DNA from: Candidatus Zipacnadia bacterium
Lineage (GTDB): Bacteria; Armatimonadota; Zipacnadia; Zipacnadales; Zipacnadaceae
Direction: 5' to 3'
Assembly: GCA_029821215.1 (NCBI GenBank)
Contig: JALGTV010000003.1
Location: 1 to 20,978 of the forward strand
Length of the DNA: 20,978 nt
Below are positions 9,057 through 16,362 of this stretch, in pieces. Both the position numbers and the translations under genes were made by a program. How positions within the stretch are numbered: the first letter of the stretch is position 1; each line of letters begins with the position of its first letter. The notes beneath the pieces were generated by a model. It was not told the origin of the DNA, made no database searches, and saw only the letters and a program-made list of their open reading frames with translations.

Positions 9057-12000
9057 CTACGAAGTAGTACGTTGCTGGTCATATTCCCGAGCTTGGTGCA
9101 TAAAAGCCTCCAGTCGCGTCTGGGCAGTAGACTGCTCATCGCCGTCATAGACCATATTCAGGAAGGGGATACTGTCGTAATCAGCGCGCACCCGCTTAAG
9201 TATGGCATGAGATATAGTACCCGGCATACAGGTGAAGGGCATTACCGCCACGATACCGCTGAGGCCCTTTTGGGCAAAATCCACCGCCTTGCCCACGGTC
9301 ATAACTGCCTCACCTTCAAAAGACCGTCTCATATAAGGCGAGGCACAGGTAAGTACTTCGGTGGTGGGCGGTTCATGAATATTGGAAACCAAGCCGTCAA
9401 AAGATGCTACCAGAGCGTGCTCATCATGCACCATCACTTTATCCATAAGCAAGTTTTTGAACCACAAGCGCCACTGGCCGTCCAGCCGGGCCCGCAGCCC
9501 GCGGCGGAAGTTGCGATACAGGAACCATTCATAGACCGGCGCCATCCACACTTCCCCGCCCAGCCTTTCCAGTTGCTCAATCAAGTGCTGATTACTAAAC
9601 CGGTTGGCTCGGATGTAGAACTCACCCACCAGGCCAACGATAGGGCGCTGCTGGGAGTCGTCAATAGGCAGTTGCTGGAAGCGTTGCACACTCCGTGCCA
9701 GCGCCGCGTTCAAGTCACCATTGATGGAAATCGCAGTGCAGATATCATCCCGGCTGTCATCATAAGCCTGCTGAGCGGTACCCGGAATCGTCTCATAAGG
9801 CCGGGTTTCCAACAGTGCCTTCTGAATTATATCTATCGCTACAATCCCTTGCCAGGCCCGCCGCAATAAGTTGTGACCGATGATCCCCAGGTCACCAAAG
9901 AAGTTACCGGCCTGATTAGGAGCATAGATGGGCACATCCGGATATCCTACATCATCCAGCACCATGCGCTGGAGAGTATTATACTGCCCGAACCGGCATG
10001 GGCCGCCCGAGCCCCCCATAAAGAAGGCGTATTTGTCGCGCTCAAAATCTTCCCGCTGGGTGTACTTGACCATATCCCCAGTGGTGACGATACAGGGGAA
10101 ACATTCCTTGCCTGAGGTGTACTTGCGGCCCCAATACAGGGTCTGTTCGTCCGGTTCGTCCATGACCTGGGCCTTTACACCACAGGACTGGATGGCCGCT
10201 GCCAGGGCATAGGCATGACCACTCATATTAGGTATCAGGATAGTGCGGTCAGTATTAGGCTCAATAGTTAGTGGCCGGAACTGCCGCCCACTTTCAAACT
10301 CGCGGCTTTGCGTGGATTCCAGACTATCCAGGAAGGCTTCTATCCGAGTGATGATACCAGCGTCGGCACTATGCTCATCAACTTCAATTATCAGGCACGG
10401 CTCGGTGCCCAGACGCTCGTTGAAGAAGCGAAGCAGGAACGAGTCAGGTCCACAGCCGAAATTGGTCAGGTATAGGGCATGCAGGCGCCGGTTACCGGCG
10501 ATAATTTCTGCCGCAGACAGAATTTTCTGCCCGTAGCCCCAAAACATATTGAACCAATCTGACGGGAGGCGGACCTCTTCTAACGGGAGAAAATCCATAG
10601 GGATAGCCAACGCCCCCCGCTCTTGAAGCTTAGTGGGTATCTGCAGGTTGGCTCCCAGATCACAGCCATTGTACGACCGACTGACTATCACGACCGCTAT
10701 CTGGTCAGGGCTAAGCTGAGCCAGTACTTCCTGTCCCCGCTGCTGCACGCTCTGTTCAAATTGATCCAGCGCCTGCAGCCCGGCATCAACTGCCTGGGCC
10801 ACTTGCCGCTTGCTTTTCCCCAGAGCCTTGCCTACTTCATATAAGCGATTAATCAGGTGCTTGCGCCCCAGCGACAGATACACTTCCGGCTGGAGTACCT
10901 GGACATTGTAATCTTCAAAGTTAACCGCGGCTCGCAGCGTATAAGCCATGCTCTGCGAATAAGGACACAGGAAGCTGTCGGTCATTCCCGGGTCCTTCTT
11001 GCGCAGATTGACGACACTGGGCAGGAAAATGTAGTCAATATCCCGCTCCAGCACATCCAGGGTATGACCCAGCATCAGTTTCATCGGGAAGCAAGTCTCA
11101 ACTACCGAATGCTCAGCTCCCTCGTGGATAATTTGCTTGTTGGTACGGGCCGAGAGTACTACCTGGCAACCCAATTCAGTCAGAAAGCCCTGCCACAGAG
11201 GGAATAGCTCGTGGAACTCTAATGCCCGCGGGATACCTACCCGGGGAGCATCATCGGGGATTTGTTGTGCGGGAGTGTAGGAATTTAACAGCATCTGTTC
11301 CCGCTCAGCGAACAGGTCGGGCAGATCCACGGACTCCTGCACGGTCTTTCTCACGTCATACTTGCCACACCGACTACCATAAAATAGCGGCTCTTCGCCT
11401 TCCACGGTCACTTTGTTTATCTCGCACTGGTTGGGACAATCCTGGCAGATAAACGACTCCAGGGTGTAGTCTTTTTCGGTGAGCTCGAACCCCTTGAAGC
11501 TGCTGCCTTCTCCCCTATCGTAGTCCTGGGCCAGCAGCGCACAACCCACTGCACCAATGACTTCATTATCAGCAGGCACGGTGATGGGTTTTTCCAGCAC
11601 GTTCTCAAAGGCTGCCACTACCGCCTTGTTCAGCGCCGTGCCGCCCTGAAAGAAGATGTAATCGCCAACCCGACGGCGCTCCACGACCCGGTTCAGGTAG
11701 TTGTGGACTATGGAGTAGGCCAGCCCGGCAGTGATGTCTTTAGTGGCTGCTCCCGCCTGCTGATTACGGACCACCTGCGTACCCATAAAGACCGTGCACC
11801 GTTCGCCCAGGTCCAGTGGGGACTGCGACTGGAAGGCTAAGTCCGCGAATTCGTCCTTAATGGAAATATTCAGATGCTCAGCCTGTTCCTCCAAAAACGA
11901 CCCAGTACCCGCCGCACAGACATTGTTCATAGCAAAGTCCACCACCACTCCGCTGTCCAGGCTAATGTATTTACTGTCCTGGCCACCAATCTCAAAGATG

Positions 12001-13262
12001 GTGTCTACTTTCGGGTCAATGTGGATAGCCCCCCGGGCGTGAGCGGTAATTTCATTTTTCACCACATCCGCACCGATAAAGTCTCCGATCAGATATCGGC
12101 CCGATCCGGTGGTGGATGCCCCCCGAATTTGAATCCGATCGCCGACTTTTAGGCCAATGCGCCGTAGACCCTCTTTTACCGCGTCCAAAGGCCGGCCAGC
12201 GGTCATTAAATACTCCTTAGCCAGTACATTACCCTCAGTGTCAATCACCGCCAGACAGGTGCTGATGGAGCCGACATCTACCCCCAGGTAGGCGGGAACC
12301 CGGGCGTTATCTGCTTTGTGTAGAGATACCACTCGCGAGGGCAGGATAGCTGACTTCTCCAGGCGCAATGGGGGCAAATCTTTTTCCCGCTGCGGTGAGG
12401 CAAGGTGGTGGGCAAGTTGGTCAAGATTGTCCAGATTAGGCGGCTCAATGGTGCCGGCCTGGCGAGCCATGTAGACAGCACCAATAGCTCCCATCGCCGC
12501 GAAGTGCTCAGGAATGACGAAGTTGTCGCCCTGGGCTTCAAATACTTCCCCTATCGCTCTGACCATGCCCGGATTGGCTGCCAGACCGCCCTGGAACGAT
12601 AGAGGCAATTGTATATCAGCCCCCGAGCCTACCGTGCTCTTGAAGTTGCGGGCCAGCGCAAAGCACAGCCCGCCGATGATGTCATATTCGGGGGTGCCTT
12701 TCTGCTGGAGGTGAATCATATCGGTCTTGGCAAAAACGCTACACCGGCCAGCCACGCGGGGCGGATTTTCCGACTTCAGCGCCGCCTGTCCAAATTCTTC
12801 AATATCCAGTCCCAAACGTACAGCTTGTTCGTCCAGAAACGCCCCAGTACCAGCGGCACAAGCAGAATTCATGGCAAAGTCGGCAATGGGACTGCCCCCA
12901 TCAACCCCAGTGGGATCAACGAATATTAACTTCGAATCTTCACCACCAATTTCAATAATGGTTCGTACCTGTGGGTAGAGCTGGCTGGTGGCCACTGTCT
13001 GAGCGACTACCTCGTTGACAAATGAGACCTGCAATATCTCAGCGACCACCCGTCCACCATTGCCCGTAGCTGCCAAGCCAGCAATGCGCGCAGTACCATA
13101 CCTCTGGAGCGCTTGCGTTATCGCATCAGCAGCCACCGCCATGGGCTGACCCTGATGGCGCAAGTACTCCTCTTGTAGCACAGTGCCATCGCCGTTTACT
13201 ACCACCAAGTTGACGCTTACTGAGCCCACGTCAATCCCGATGTAGACATTATCGCTACTCAT
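9057..13262 (-). CDS. Giant 2-hydroxyacyl-CoA dehydratase activase-related protein (two BadF/HgdC domains fused to DUF2229 and HgdB-like parts)
   Basis: A 1401-residue protein combining an ATP-driven electron activator with a dehydratase-like half. Domain 1 (about 1-270) and domain 2 (about 322-580) are both ASKHA ATPases of the BadF/BadG/BcrA/HgdC family: IGIDVGSVSVN and LGVDVGSISTC phosphate loops, EIGGEDSK and EIGGQDSK. Each keeps the two [4Fe-4S] cysteines (C135 in NSACAAGTG and C174 in GRCSVFAK; C449 in NNVCAAGTG and C489 in ERCTVF). A Cys cluster follows at 606, 609, 613 and 632. The DUF2229 region starts near VGIPRALEFHELFPLW. C-terminal ETCFPMKL, GKECFPCIVTTGD and GGPCRFGQY resemble HgdB-type cluster ligands. 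By family it should use ATP to push low-potential electrons to a cluster; the substrate is unknown. GAGGA lies 10 nt before the ATG, and it has its own promoter. Confidence 0.93.
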   Translation of the reverse strand: MSSDNVYIGIDVGSVSVNLVVVNGDGTVLQEEYLRHQGQPMAVAADAITQALQRYGTARIAGLAATGNGGRVVAEILQVSFVNEVVAQTVATSQLYPQVRTIIEIGGEDSKLIFVDPTGVDGGSPIADFAMNSACAAGTGAFLDEQAVRLGLDIEEFGQAALKSENPPRVAGRCSVFAKTDMIHLQQKGTPEYDIIGGLCFALARNFKSTVGSGADIQLPLSFQGGLAANPGMVRAIGEVFEAQGDNFVIPEHFAAMGAIGAVYMARQAGTIEPPNLDNLDQLAHHLASPQREKDLPPLRLEKSAILPSRVVSLHKADNARVPAYLGVDVGSISTCLAVIDTEGNVLAKEYLMTAGRPLDAVKEGLRRIGLKVGDRIQIRGASTTGSGRYLIGDFIGADVVKNEITAHARGAIHIDPKVDTIFEIGGQDSKYISLDSGVVVDFAMNNVCAAGTGSFLEEQAEHLNISIKDEFADLAFQSQSPLDLGERCTVFMGTQVVRNQQAGAATKDITAGLAYSIVHNYLNRVVERRRVGDYIFFQGGTALNKAVVAAFENVLEKPITVPADNEVIGAVGCALLAQDYDRGEGSSFKGFELTEKDYTLESFICQDCPNQCEINKVTVEGEEPLFYGSRCGKYDVRKTVQESVDLPDLFAEREQMLLNSYTPAQQIPDDAPRVGIPRALEFHELFPLWQGFLTELGCQVVLSARTNKQIIHEGAEHSVVETCFPMKLMLGHTLDVLERDIDYIFLPSVVNLRKKDPGMTDSFLCPYSQSMAYTLRAAVNFEDYNVQVLQPEVYLSLGRKHLINRLYEVGKALGKSKRQVAQAVDAGLQALDQFEQSVQQRGQEVLAQLSPDQIAVVIVSRSYNGCDLGANLQIPTKLQERGALAIPMDFLPLEEVRLPSDWFNMFWGYGQKILSAAEIIAGNRRLHALYLTNFGCGPDSFLLRFFNERLGTEPCLIIEVDEHSADAGIITRIEAFLDSLESTQSREFESGRQFRPLTIEPNTDRTILIPNMSGHAYALAAAIQSCGVKAQVMDEPDEQTLYWGRKYTSGKECFPCIVTTGDMVKYTQREDFERDKYAFFMGGSGGPCRFGQYNTLQRMVLDDVGYPDVPIYAPNQAGNFFGDLGIIGHNLLRRAWQGIVAIDIIQKALLETRPYETIPGTAQQAYDDSRDDICTAISINGDLNAALARSVQRFQQLPIDDSQQRPIVGLVGEFYIRANRFSNQHLIEQLERLGGEVWMAPVYEWFLYRNFRRGLRARLDGQWRLWFKNLLMDKVMVHDEHALVASFDGLVSNIHEPPTTEVLTCASPYMRRSFEGEAVMTVGKAVDFAQKGLSGIVAVMPFTCMPGTISHAILKRVRADYDSIPFLNMVYDGDEQSTAQTRLEAFMHQAREYDQQRTTS

Positions 13263-13338
13263 ACATCAGCATTCCTCATAGATAGATAGTGCTGGGGAGC
13301 CGGACATACCGGCACAGCCGTGGTTATTTGCGACTATA

Positions 13339-13367
13339 ATTATACATCAGATGGCTCCAGCAGCCAA
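13339..13367 (-). promoter_or_regulatory. Promoter for the activase fusion gene
   Basis: On the minus strand TTGGCT (13367-13362), a 17-nt spacer, then a perfect TATAAT (13344-13339). It lies in the 122-nt gap between larC and the activase gene and would give a leader of about 70 nt. It suggests the activase can be transcribed separately from larC. Confidence 0.65.
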
Positions 13368-13384
13368 GTGTAACGCTACTGTAC

Positions 13385-14617
13385 CTATTCCTCCTCCACC
13401 TCTGTGTCTTCCCGCCACAATTGGTTGGCGGCGGCAGAAGCTGCCGCGTAAACTACCTTCAGCGGTGCATTATGCTGCTGGGCCGCTTGGCGGCAATCCT
13501 CATATTCGGGGGCCATGGTTACTACCTGCCGCCCGATTCTGCCCACTTTCACCGGTAGTTGTCCGTAGCGGGTGGTGACCATCACTGTCTCTCGTAGCAG
13601 GCACCGGCGCTGGCTCCGATTAACTCTAACCCCAAAGCTGGTCGTCTCGGTCAATATTGCTTCCACCAGTGTTTCAGTTTTCTGGACCGGAGCCAAGGCG
13701 GAGACCTTCACTGCCAGCCGGCCTTTTTTCATCTGTATCGGTGTCAACCAGGCATCCAGCGCCCCCTGCTCCAGGAGCTTTTCCACCACCACCGGCTGCA
13801 ACTCAGGATTCATATCATCAATGTTGGCCTCAATAGTGACCACTTCATCTACCACCAGCCGACTATCCTCCGCTTCATGCTGAACCCCGCTGGGCTTACC
13901 CACCCATAACCGCAGAATGTTAGGCCGGCTGGGAAAGTCCATGGTCCCGGCACCATATCCGATGCTTTCTACTATCATCGGCGGGAAGATGCCGATCTGC
14001 TCAGCCAGACCGCGCACCAACGCCACACCAGTAGGTGTTACCGTTTCTCCCTCAATATCTACCGGAAAAGTCGGCACGCCTTTGAGCATCTCAGCAACCG
14101 CCGGCGGGGGTACCGGCAGCCGACCGTGCGCTGTGTCCACGTAGCCATGAGAAATCGGCAGCGCCGAGCTATAGATATGCTCAATTCCCAACAGGCGGAA
14201 TCCAATCACGCTCCCCACAATGTCAATCAGAGTATCTAATCCGGCCAGTTCGTGGAAGTGTACTTTCTCAACAGGGACGCCGTGGACAGTTGCCTCCGCC
14301 TGAGCTACAGTGCGCAGCACTGCCAGTGACTGCTCGGTGACCTCCGCTGGAAGGGAGGCGGATTGAATTATCTCAACCAGTTCAACATAGTCACGATGGT
14401 GATGATGGCCCTGGTGGTGTTCATTTAAGGAGACAGTAGCTTTCGTGGCCTGGATGCCCGCCTTGGAGACCTGTTCGGCAGTGAGTTGCCAGCCGCTGAC
14501 CGGAAGGCCTTTCAGCTCGTCTTGAAGCTGGCTGACATCAACCCCGGCATCAATAAGGGCACCTAAGGTCATATCCCCGCTTATACCGGTGAGCATATCT
14601 AAGTAGGCAATTTTCAT
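13385..14617 (-). CDS. larC: Nickel-pincer cofactor biosynthesis protein LarC (single-frame LarC1-LarC2)
   Basis: LarC inserts nickel into the pincer pyridinium nucleotide cofactor made by LarB and LarE, first known from lactate racemase. The 410-residue protein begins MKIAYLDMLTGISGDMTLGA, matching the SGISGDM motif. It has HFHELAGLDTLIDIVG, a His-rich loop HHQGHHHH (67-74) probably used for metal binding, and RLPVPPPAVAEML plus ETVTPTGVALV. The LarC2 half is present in the same frame: IEANIDDMNPE, GALDAWLTPIQMKKGR, MAPEYEDCRQAA. In Lactobacillus plantarum these halves are joined by a programmed frameshift; here no frameshift is needed. GGAGG lies 12 nt before ATG 14617. LarB, LarE and a LarA-type enzyme are not in the window. 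Confidence 0.94.
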   Translation of the reverse strand: MKIAYLDMLTGISGDMTLGALIDAGVDVSQLQDELKGLPVSGWQLTAEQVSKAGIQATKATVSLNEHHQGHHHHRDYVELVEIIQSASLPAEVTEQSLAVLRTVAQAEATVHGVPVEKVHFHELAGLDTLIDIVGSVIGFRLLGIEHIYSSALPISHGYVDTAHGRLPVPPPAVAEMLKGVPTFPVDIEGETVTPTGVALVRGLAEQIGIFPPMIVESIGYGAGTMDFPSRPNILRLWVGKPSGVQHEAEDSRLVVDEVVTIEANIDDMNPELQPVVVEKLLEQGALDAWLTPIQMKKGRLAVKVSALAPVQKTETLVEAILTETTSFGVRVNRSQRRCLLRETVMVTTRYGQLPVKVGRIGRQVVTMAPEYEDCRQAAQQHNAPLKVVYAAASAAANQLWREDTEVEEE

Positions 14618-14703
14618 TTCAGCAGATATCCTCCAACCCTACGTGGCATCTAAGAAGGAGACCAGCTACTCGTGACGAAATCTTAGCCGATTCCAGTCCA
14701 ATC

Positions 14704-14733
14704 ATTTTAGGTGAGCGATGCCAAATCTGTCAA
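14704..14733 (-). promoter_or_regulatory. Promoter for larC, overlapping the start of the divergent gene
   Basis: On the minus strand TTGACA (14733-14728), an 18-nt spacer, then TAAAAT (14709-14704). It points to larC with a leader of about 80 nt. The -35 lies inside codons 4-6 of the divergent membrane protein gene. Confidence 0.65.
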
Positions 14734-15071
14734 GTGATCCAATATTTAGGCTCCTACTGCACGGCTGGACGCGGCGGGTGGTGGTAGTGGCCTCAGCCGC
14801 GATGACAGGGCGGGTTTTGGCAAGGAGCGGTTGGCCGTGGTGGGCGTGGCTGCCCGCCGTGATCCTGGCCGGGATGGCCGGCTATCTGCTGATGATACTA
14901 CTTTCTTACGCCTATCAGAAGTGGACTTACCCCATCCGCGCTCGGCTCATTAAGGAGCAGTTGCGCCAGTCGGCAGCAAGTCAGCCTGATGCTACTACCG
15001 ATAGGACAGTTACCCCCGGCCAGCCACCAGCCAAGCAATACACCCTACCCCCTCCCCGGGAAGACGGCTGA
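14718..15071 (+). CDS. Small two-helix membrane protein, unknown function
   Basis: This 117-residue protein has two predicted membrane segments: about 20-36 (RRVVVVASAAMTGRVLA) and about 40-65 (WWAWLPAVILAGMAGYLLMI). A basic helix follows (YPIRARLIKEQLRQ), then a polar Pro-rich tail (PPAKQYTLPPPREDG). AGGTGA lies 3 nt before the ATG. Codon choice looks coding-like across its length. No family is recognised. It diverges from larC, and its first codons overlap the larC promoter. Its last 62 bp overlap an antisense short ORF ending at 15010. I see no clear plus-strand promoter in the 100-nt gap. Confidence 0.65.
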   Translation: MPNLSSDPIFRLLLHGWTRRVVVVASAAMTGRVLARSGWPWWAWLPAVILAGMAGYLLMILLSYAYQKWTYPIRARLIKEQLRQSAASQPDATTDRTVTPGQPPAKQYTLPPPREDG

Positions 15072-15210
15072 AGGGGCCCAGCACAAATCCGCCCGGACAA
15101 ATAAATCTGATCTCCGGCAGAGCCCGCGAGAGTTCATTAACCAGGCAGCCCTCATGGACGATGCCGAATTCTACTTGTATCATAGTGTTGGCTTCTTCTC
15201 GGTCGATCAC
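15010..15210 (-). pseudogene. Short ORF or gene remnant coupled to the isomerase gene
   Basis: A GTG at 15210 overlaps the isomerase stop as GTGA and opens 66 codons. The first part (from MIQVEFGIVHEGC to about ELSRALPEIRFICPGG) looks like real protein with ordered hydrophobic and charged residues. The end becomes Gly-rich and low quality after GPFSRLPGEG. This suggests either a short coupled protein or the 5' remnant of a longer gene cut off by the sequence that now encodes the opposite-strand membrane protein. I do not recognise the family. The 135-nt gap between the two convergent genes (15072-15206) contains nothing else. Confidence 0.3.
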
Positions 15211-15980
15211 TCCAGCGAAGCGACCACTGACTGGATAAGCTCCAGGCTTTTGGGAGTAGCGATGGTGGGTTGGTACTCCAGCCCCAGATAACCGTCGTAG
15301 TCAGTATCATTGATCGCCGCCACTACATTACTCCAGTTGATCTCACCGGTGCCCGGCTCGTTGCGGCCCGGCACATCAGCGGCATGAAAGTGACCGATTT
15401 TGTCAATATTGGCGGTAATATTGGCAATAAGGTTACCCTCAGTTACCTGCTGGTGGTAGATATCAAACAGCAATTTGATATTAGGACTGCCTACCTCGTC
15501 AATGATCTGGAAGCCTTCCGCCGACTCGTATAGGTAGTAGCCAGCGTGGTCTACCAAGATGTTCAGCGGCTCAAGGACCAAGGTTAGGCCTGCGTCCTCG
15601 ACGATGGGAGCCGCCGCTTTCAGACAGGCGACAATCGCCTCATGTTGCTCACTGCGCGGGCGCTCGGTATCTTCCCAACCCGTGATAGCAATAATGACCG
15701 ATGCACCCAGCCGCTTAGCGACCTTCGCCGCTGCCTCGGTGCAATAAGTGAATTCCTCCACAGCACTCAGGCTCAACATCCCCTGGGGGGCCTCCACAGC
15801 CATGGCGGCTATCTGTATGCCTGCCGCGTCCTTAGCGTCAACAATAGCATCAATATCCTTCTGCGAATACGTCCAGAACTCAAACGCAGGCAAGCCCGCC
15901 TGCGCCGCCGCCGGAATACGATCGGCGAATTCGTCAATCTCAGAGAACAACATTTCAATACAGCCGGAAAGCTTGATCAT
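15207..15980 (-). CDS. Hydroxypyruvate isomerase-like TIM-barrel protein (AP endonuclease 2 superfamily)
   Basis: This 257-residue protein has the xylose-isomerase-like TIM barrel of the Hyi family, which interconverts hydroxypyruvate and tartronate semialdehyde or related small sugars. The metal-binding positions are visible: Glu in LVLEPLN, Asp in LLFDIYHQQ, His in GHFHAADVPGRNEPGTGEINW and Glu in GYLGLEYQP. These blocks are typical of hydroxypyruvate isomerases. AAAGGAG lies 10 nt before ATG 15980. The true substrate may differ, because this family is often mis-assigned. It diverges from the small ORF/GH38 mannosidase unit across 265 nt, so a role in sugar breakdown with it is plausible but not shown. 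Confidence 0.85.
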   Translation of the reverse strand: MIKLSGCIEMLFSEIDEFADRIPAAAQAGLPAFEFWTYSQKDIDAIVDAKDAAGIQIAAMAVEAPQGMLSLSAVEEFTYCTEAAAKVAKRLGASVIIAITGWEDTERPRSEQHEAIVACLKAAAPIVEDAGLTLVLEPLNILVDHAGYYLYESAEGFQIIDEVGSPNIKLLFDIYHQQVTEGNLIANITANIDKIGHFHAADVPGRNEPGTGEINWSNVVAAINDTDYDGYLGLEYQPTIATPKSLELIQSVVASLE

Positions 15981-16033
15981 CGTACATCTACTCCTTTAGG
16001 GGCTATTTAACGACTCTCTTCAATAGCTACTGT

Positions 16034-16180
16034 GGAAGGTTTCGCGGGGATCGCATCGTTCTCCTTCCCTAAGGTCCAATCTGGCGCATTTCCGTCGGAC
16101 GGATGACTTCGGGAGTGTAGATGACCTGGATAACTGCGCCAAAGGAGCTACTCGGTCAGATTCTACTGCCCGTCTGAGCC
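16034..16180. other. Inverted-repeat cluster in the divergent intergenic stretch
   Basis: The gap 15981-16245 holds several potential stems: GGAAGG/CCTTCC (16034-16039 with 16063-16068); TGGCGCA/TGCGCCA (16082-16088 with 16135-16141), enclosing the near palindrome TCCGTC-G-GACGGA (16091-16103); and GGTCAGA with TCTGAGCC (16154-16160 with 16173-16180, one bulge). It could be a structured leader of the plus-strand GH38 unit or operator sites for the divergent genes. On the minus strand a 29-codon open frame (16069-16155) reads coding-like (VIQVIYTPEVIRPTEM) but has no usable start. No consensus promoter was found in either direction. Confidence 0.4.
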
Positions 16181-16245
16181 TTAGTCTAGAGCTAACAAAT
16201 GACCTCATGGGGCCAAGATTGTCATTTTGCAGGAAGGAGGAACCT

Positions 16246-16359
16246 ATGTGTCAAACAAATAATAGTCTAACCAATCAGCATCCAGATGAGAAATTCTGTA
16301 TAAGTATAGCAAGTGAACATAAGGATAGGCAAGTTTGCTGCAATCCAAATAGGAGGTAG
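16246..16359 (+). CDS. 37-residue small ORF directly upstream of the GH38 gene
   Basis: AAGGAGG (16234-16240) lies 5 nt before ATG 16246, the best ribosome-binding site in this part of the window. The frame codes for 37 residues, beginning MCQTNNSLTNQHPDEKF and ending QVCCNPNRR, with four Cys. Its last codons AGG AGG provide the Shine-Dalgarno for the next gene, and its TAG is 3 nt before the GH38 ATG. The layout suggests translational coupling: a leader peptide or a small partner protein. No family is recognised and no secretion signal is seen. Confidence 0.5.
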   Translation: MCQTNNSLTNQHPDEKFCISIASEHKDRQVCCNPNRR

Positions 16360-16362
16360 ACA

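Noticed and set aside
9027..9869. 280-codon plus-strand open frame
   Set aside because: Antisense to the C-terminal part of the activase fusion; no coherent protein signature and no ribosome-binding site.
14655..14685. AAGGAGA followed by a GTG start
   Set aside because: The GTG frame stops after four codons (ends TCT TAG), so it cannot be a meaningful gene.
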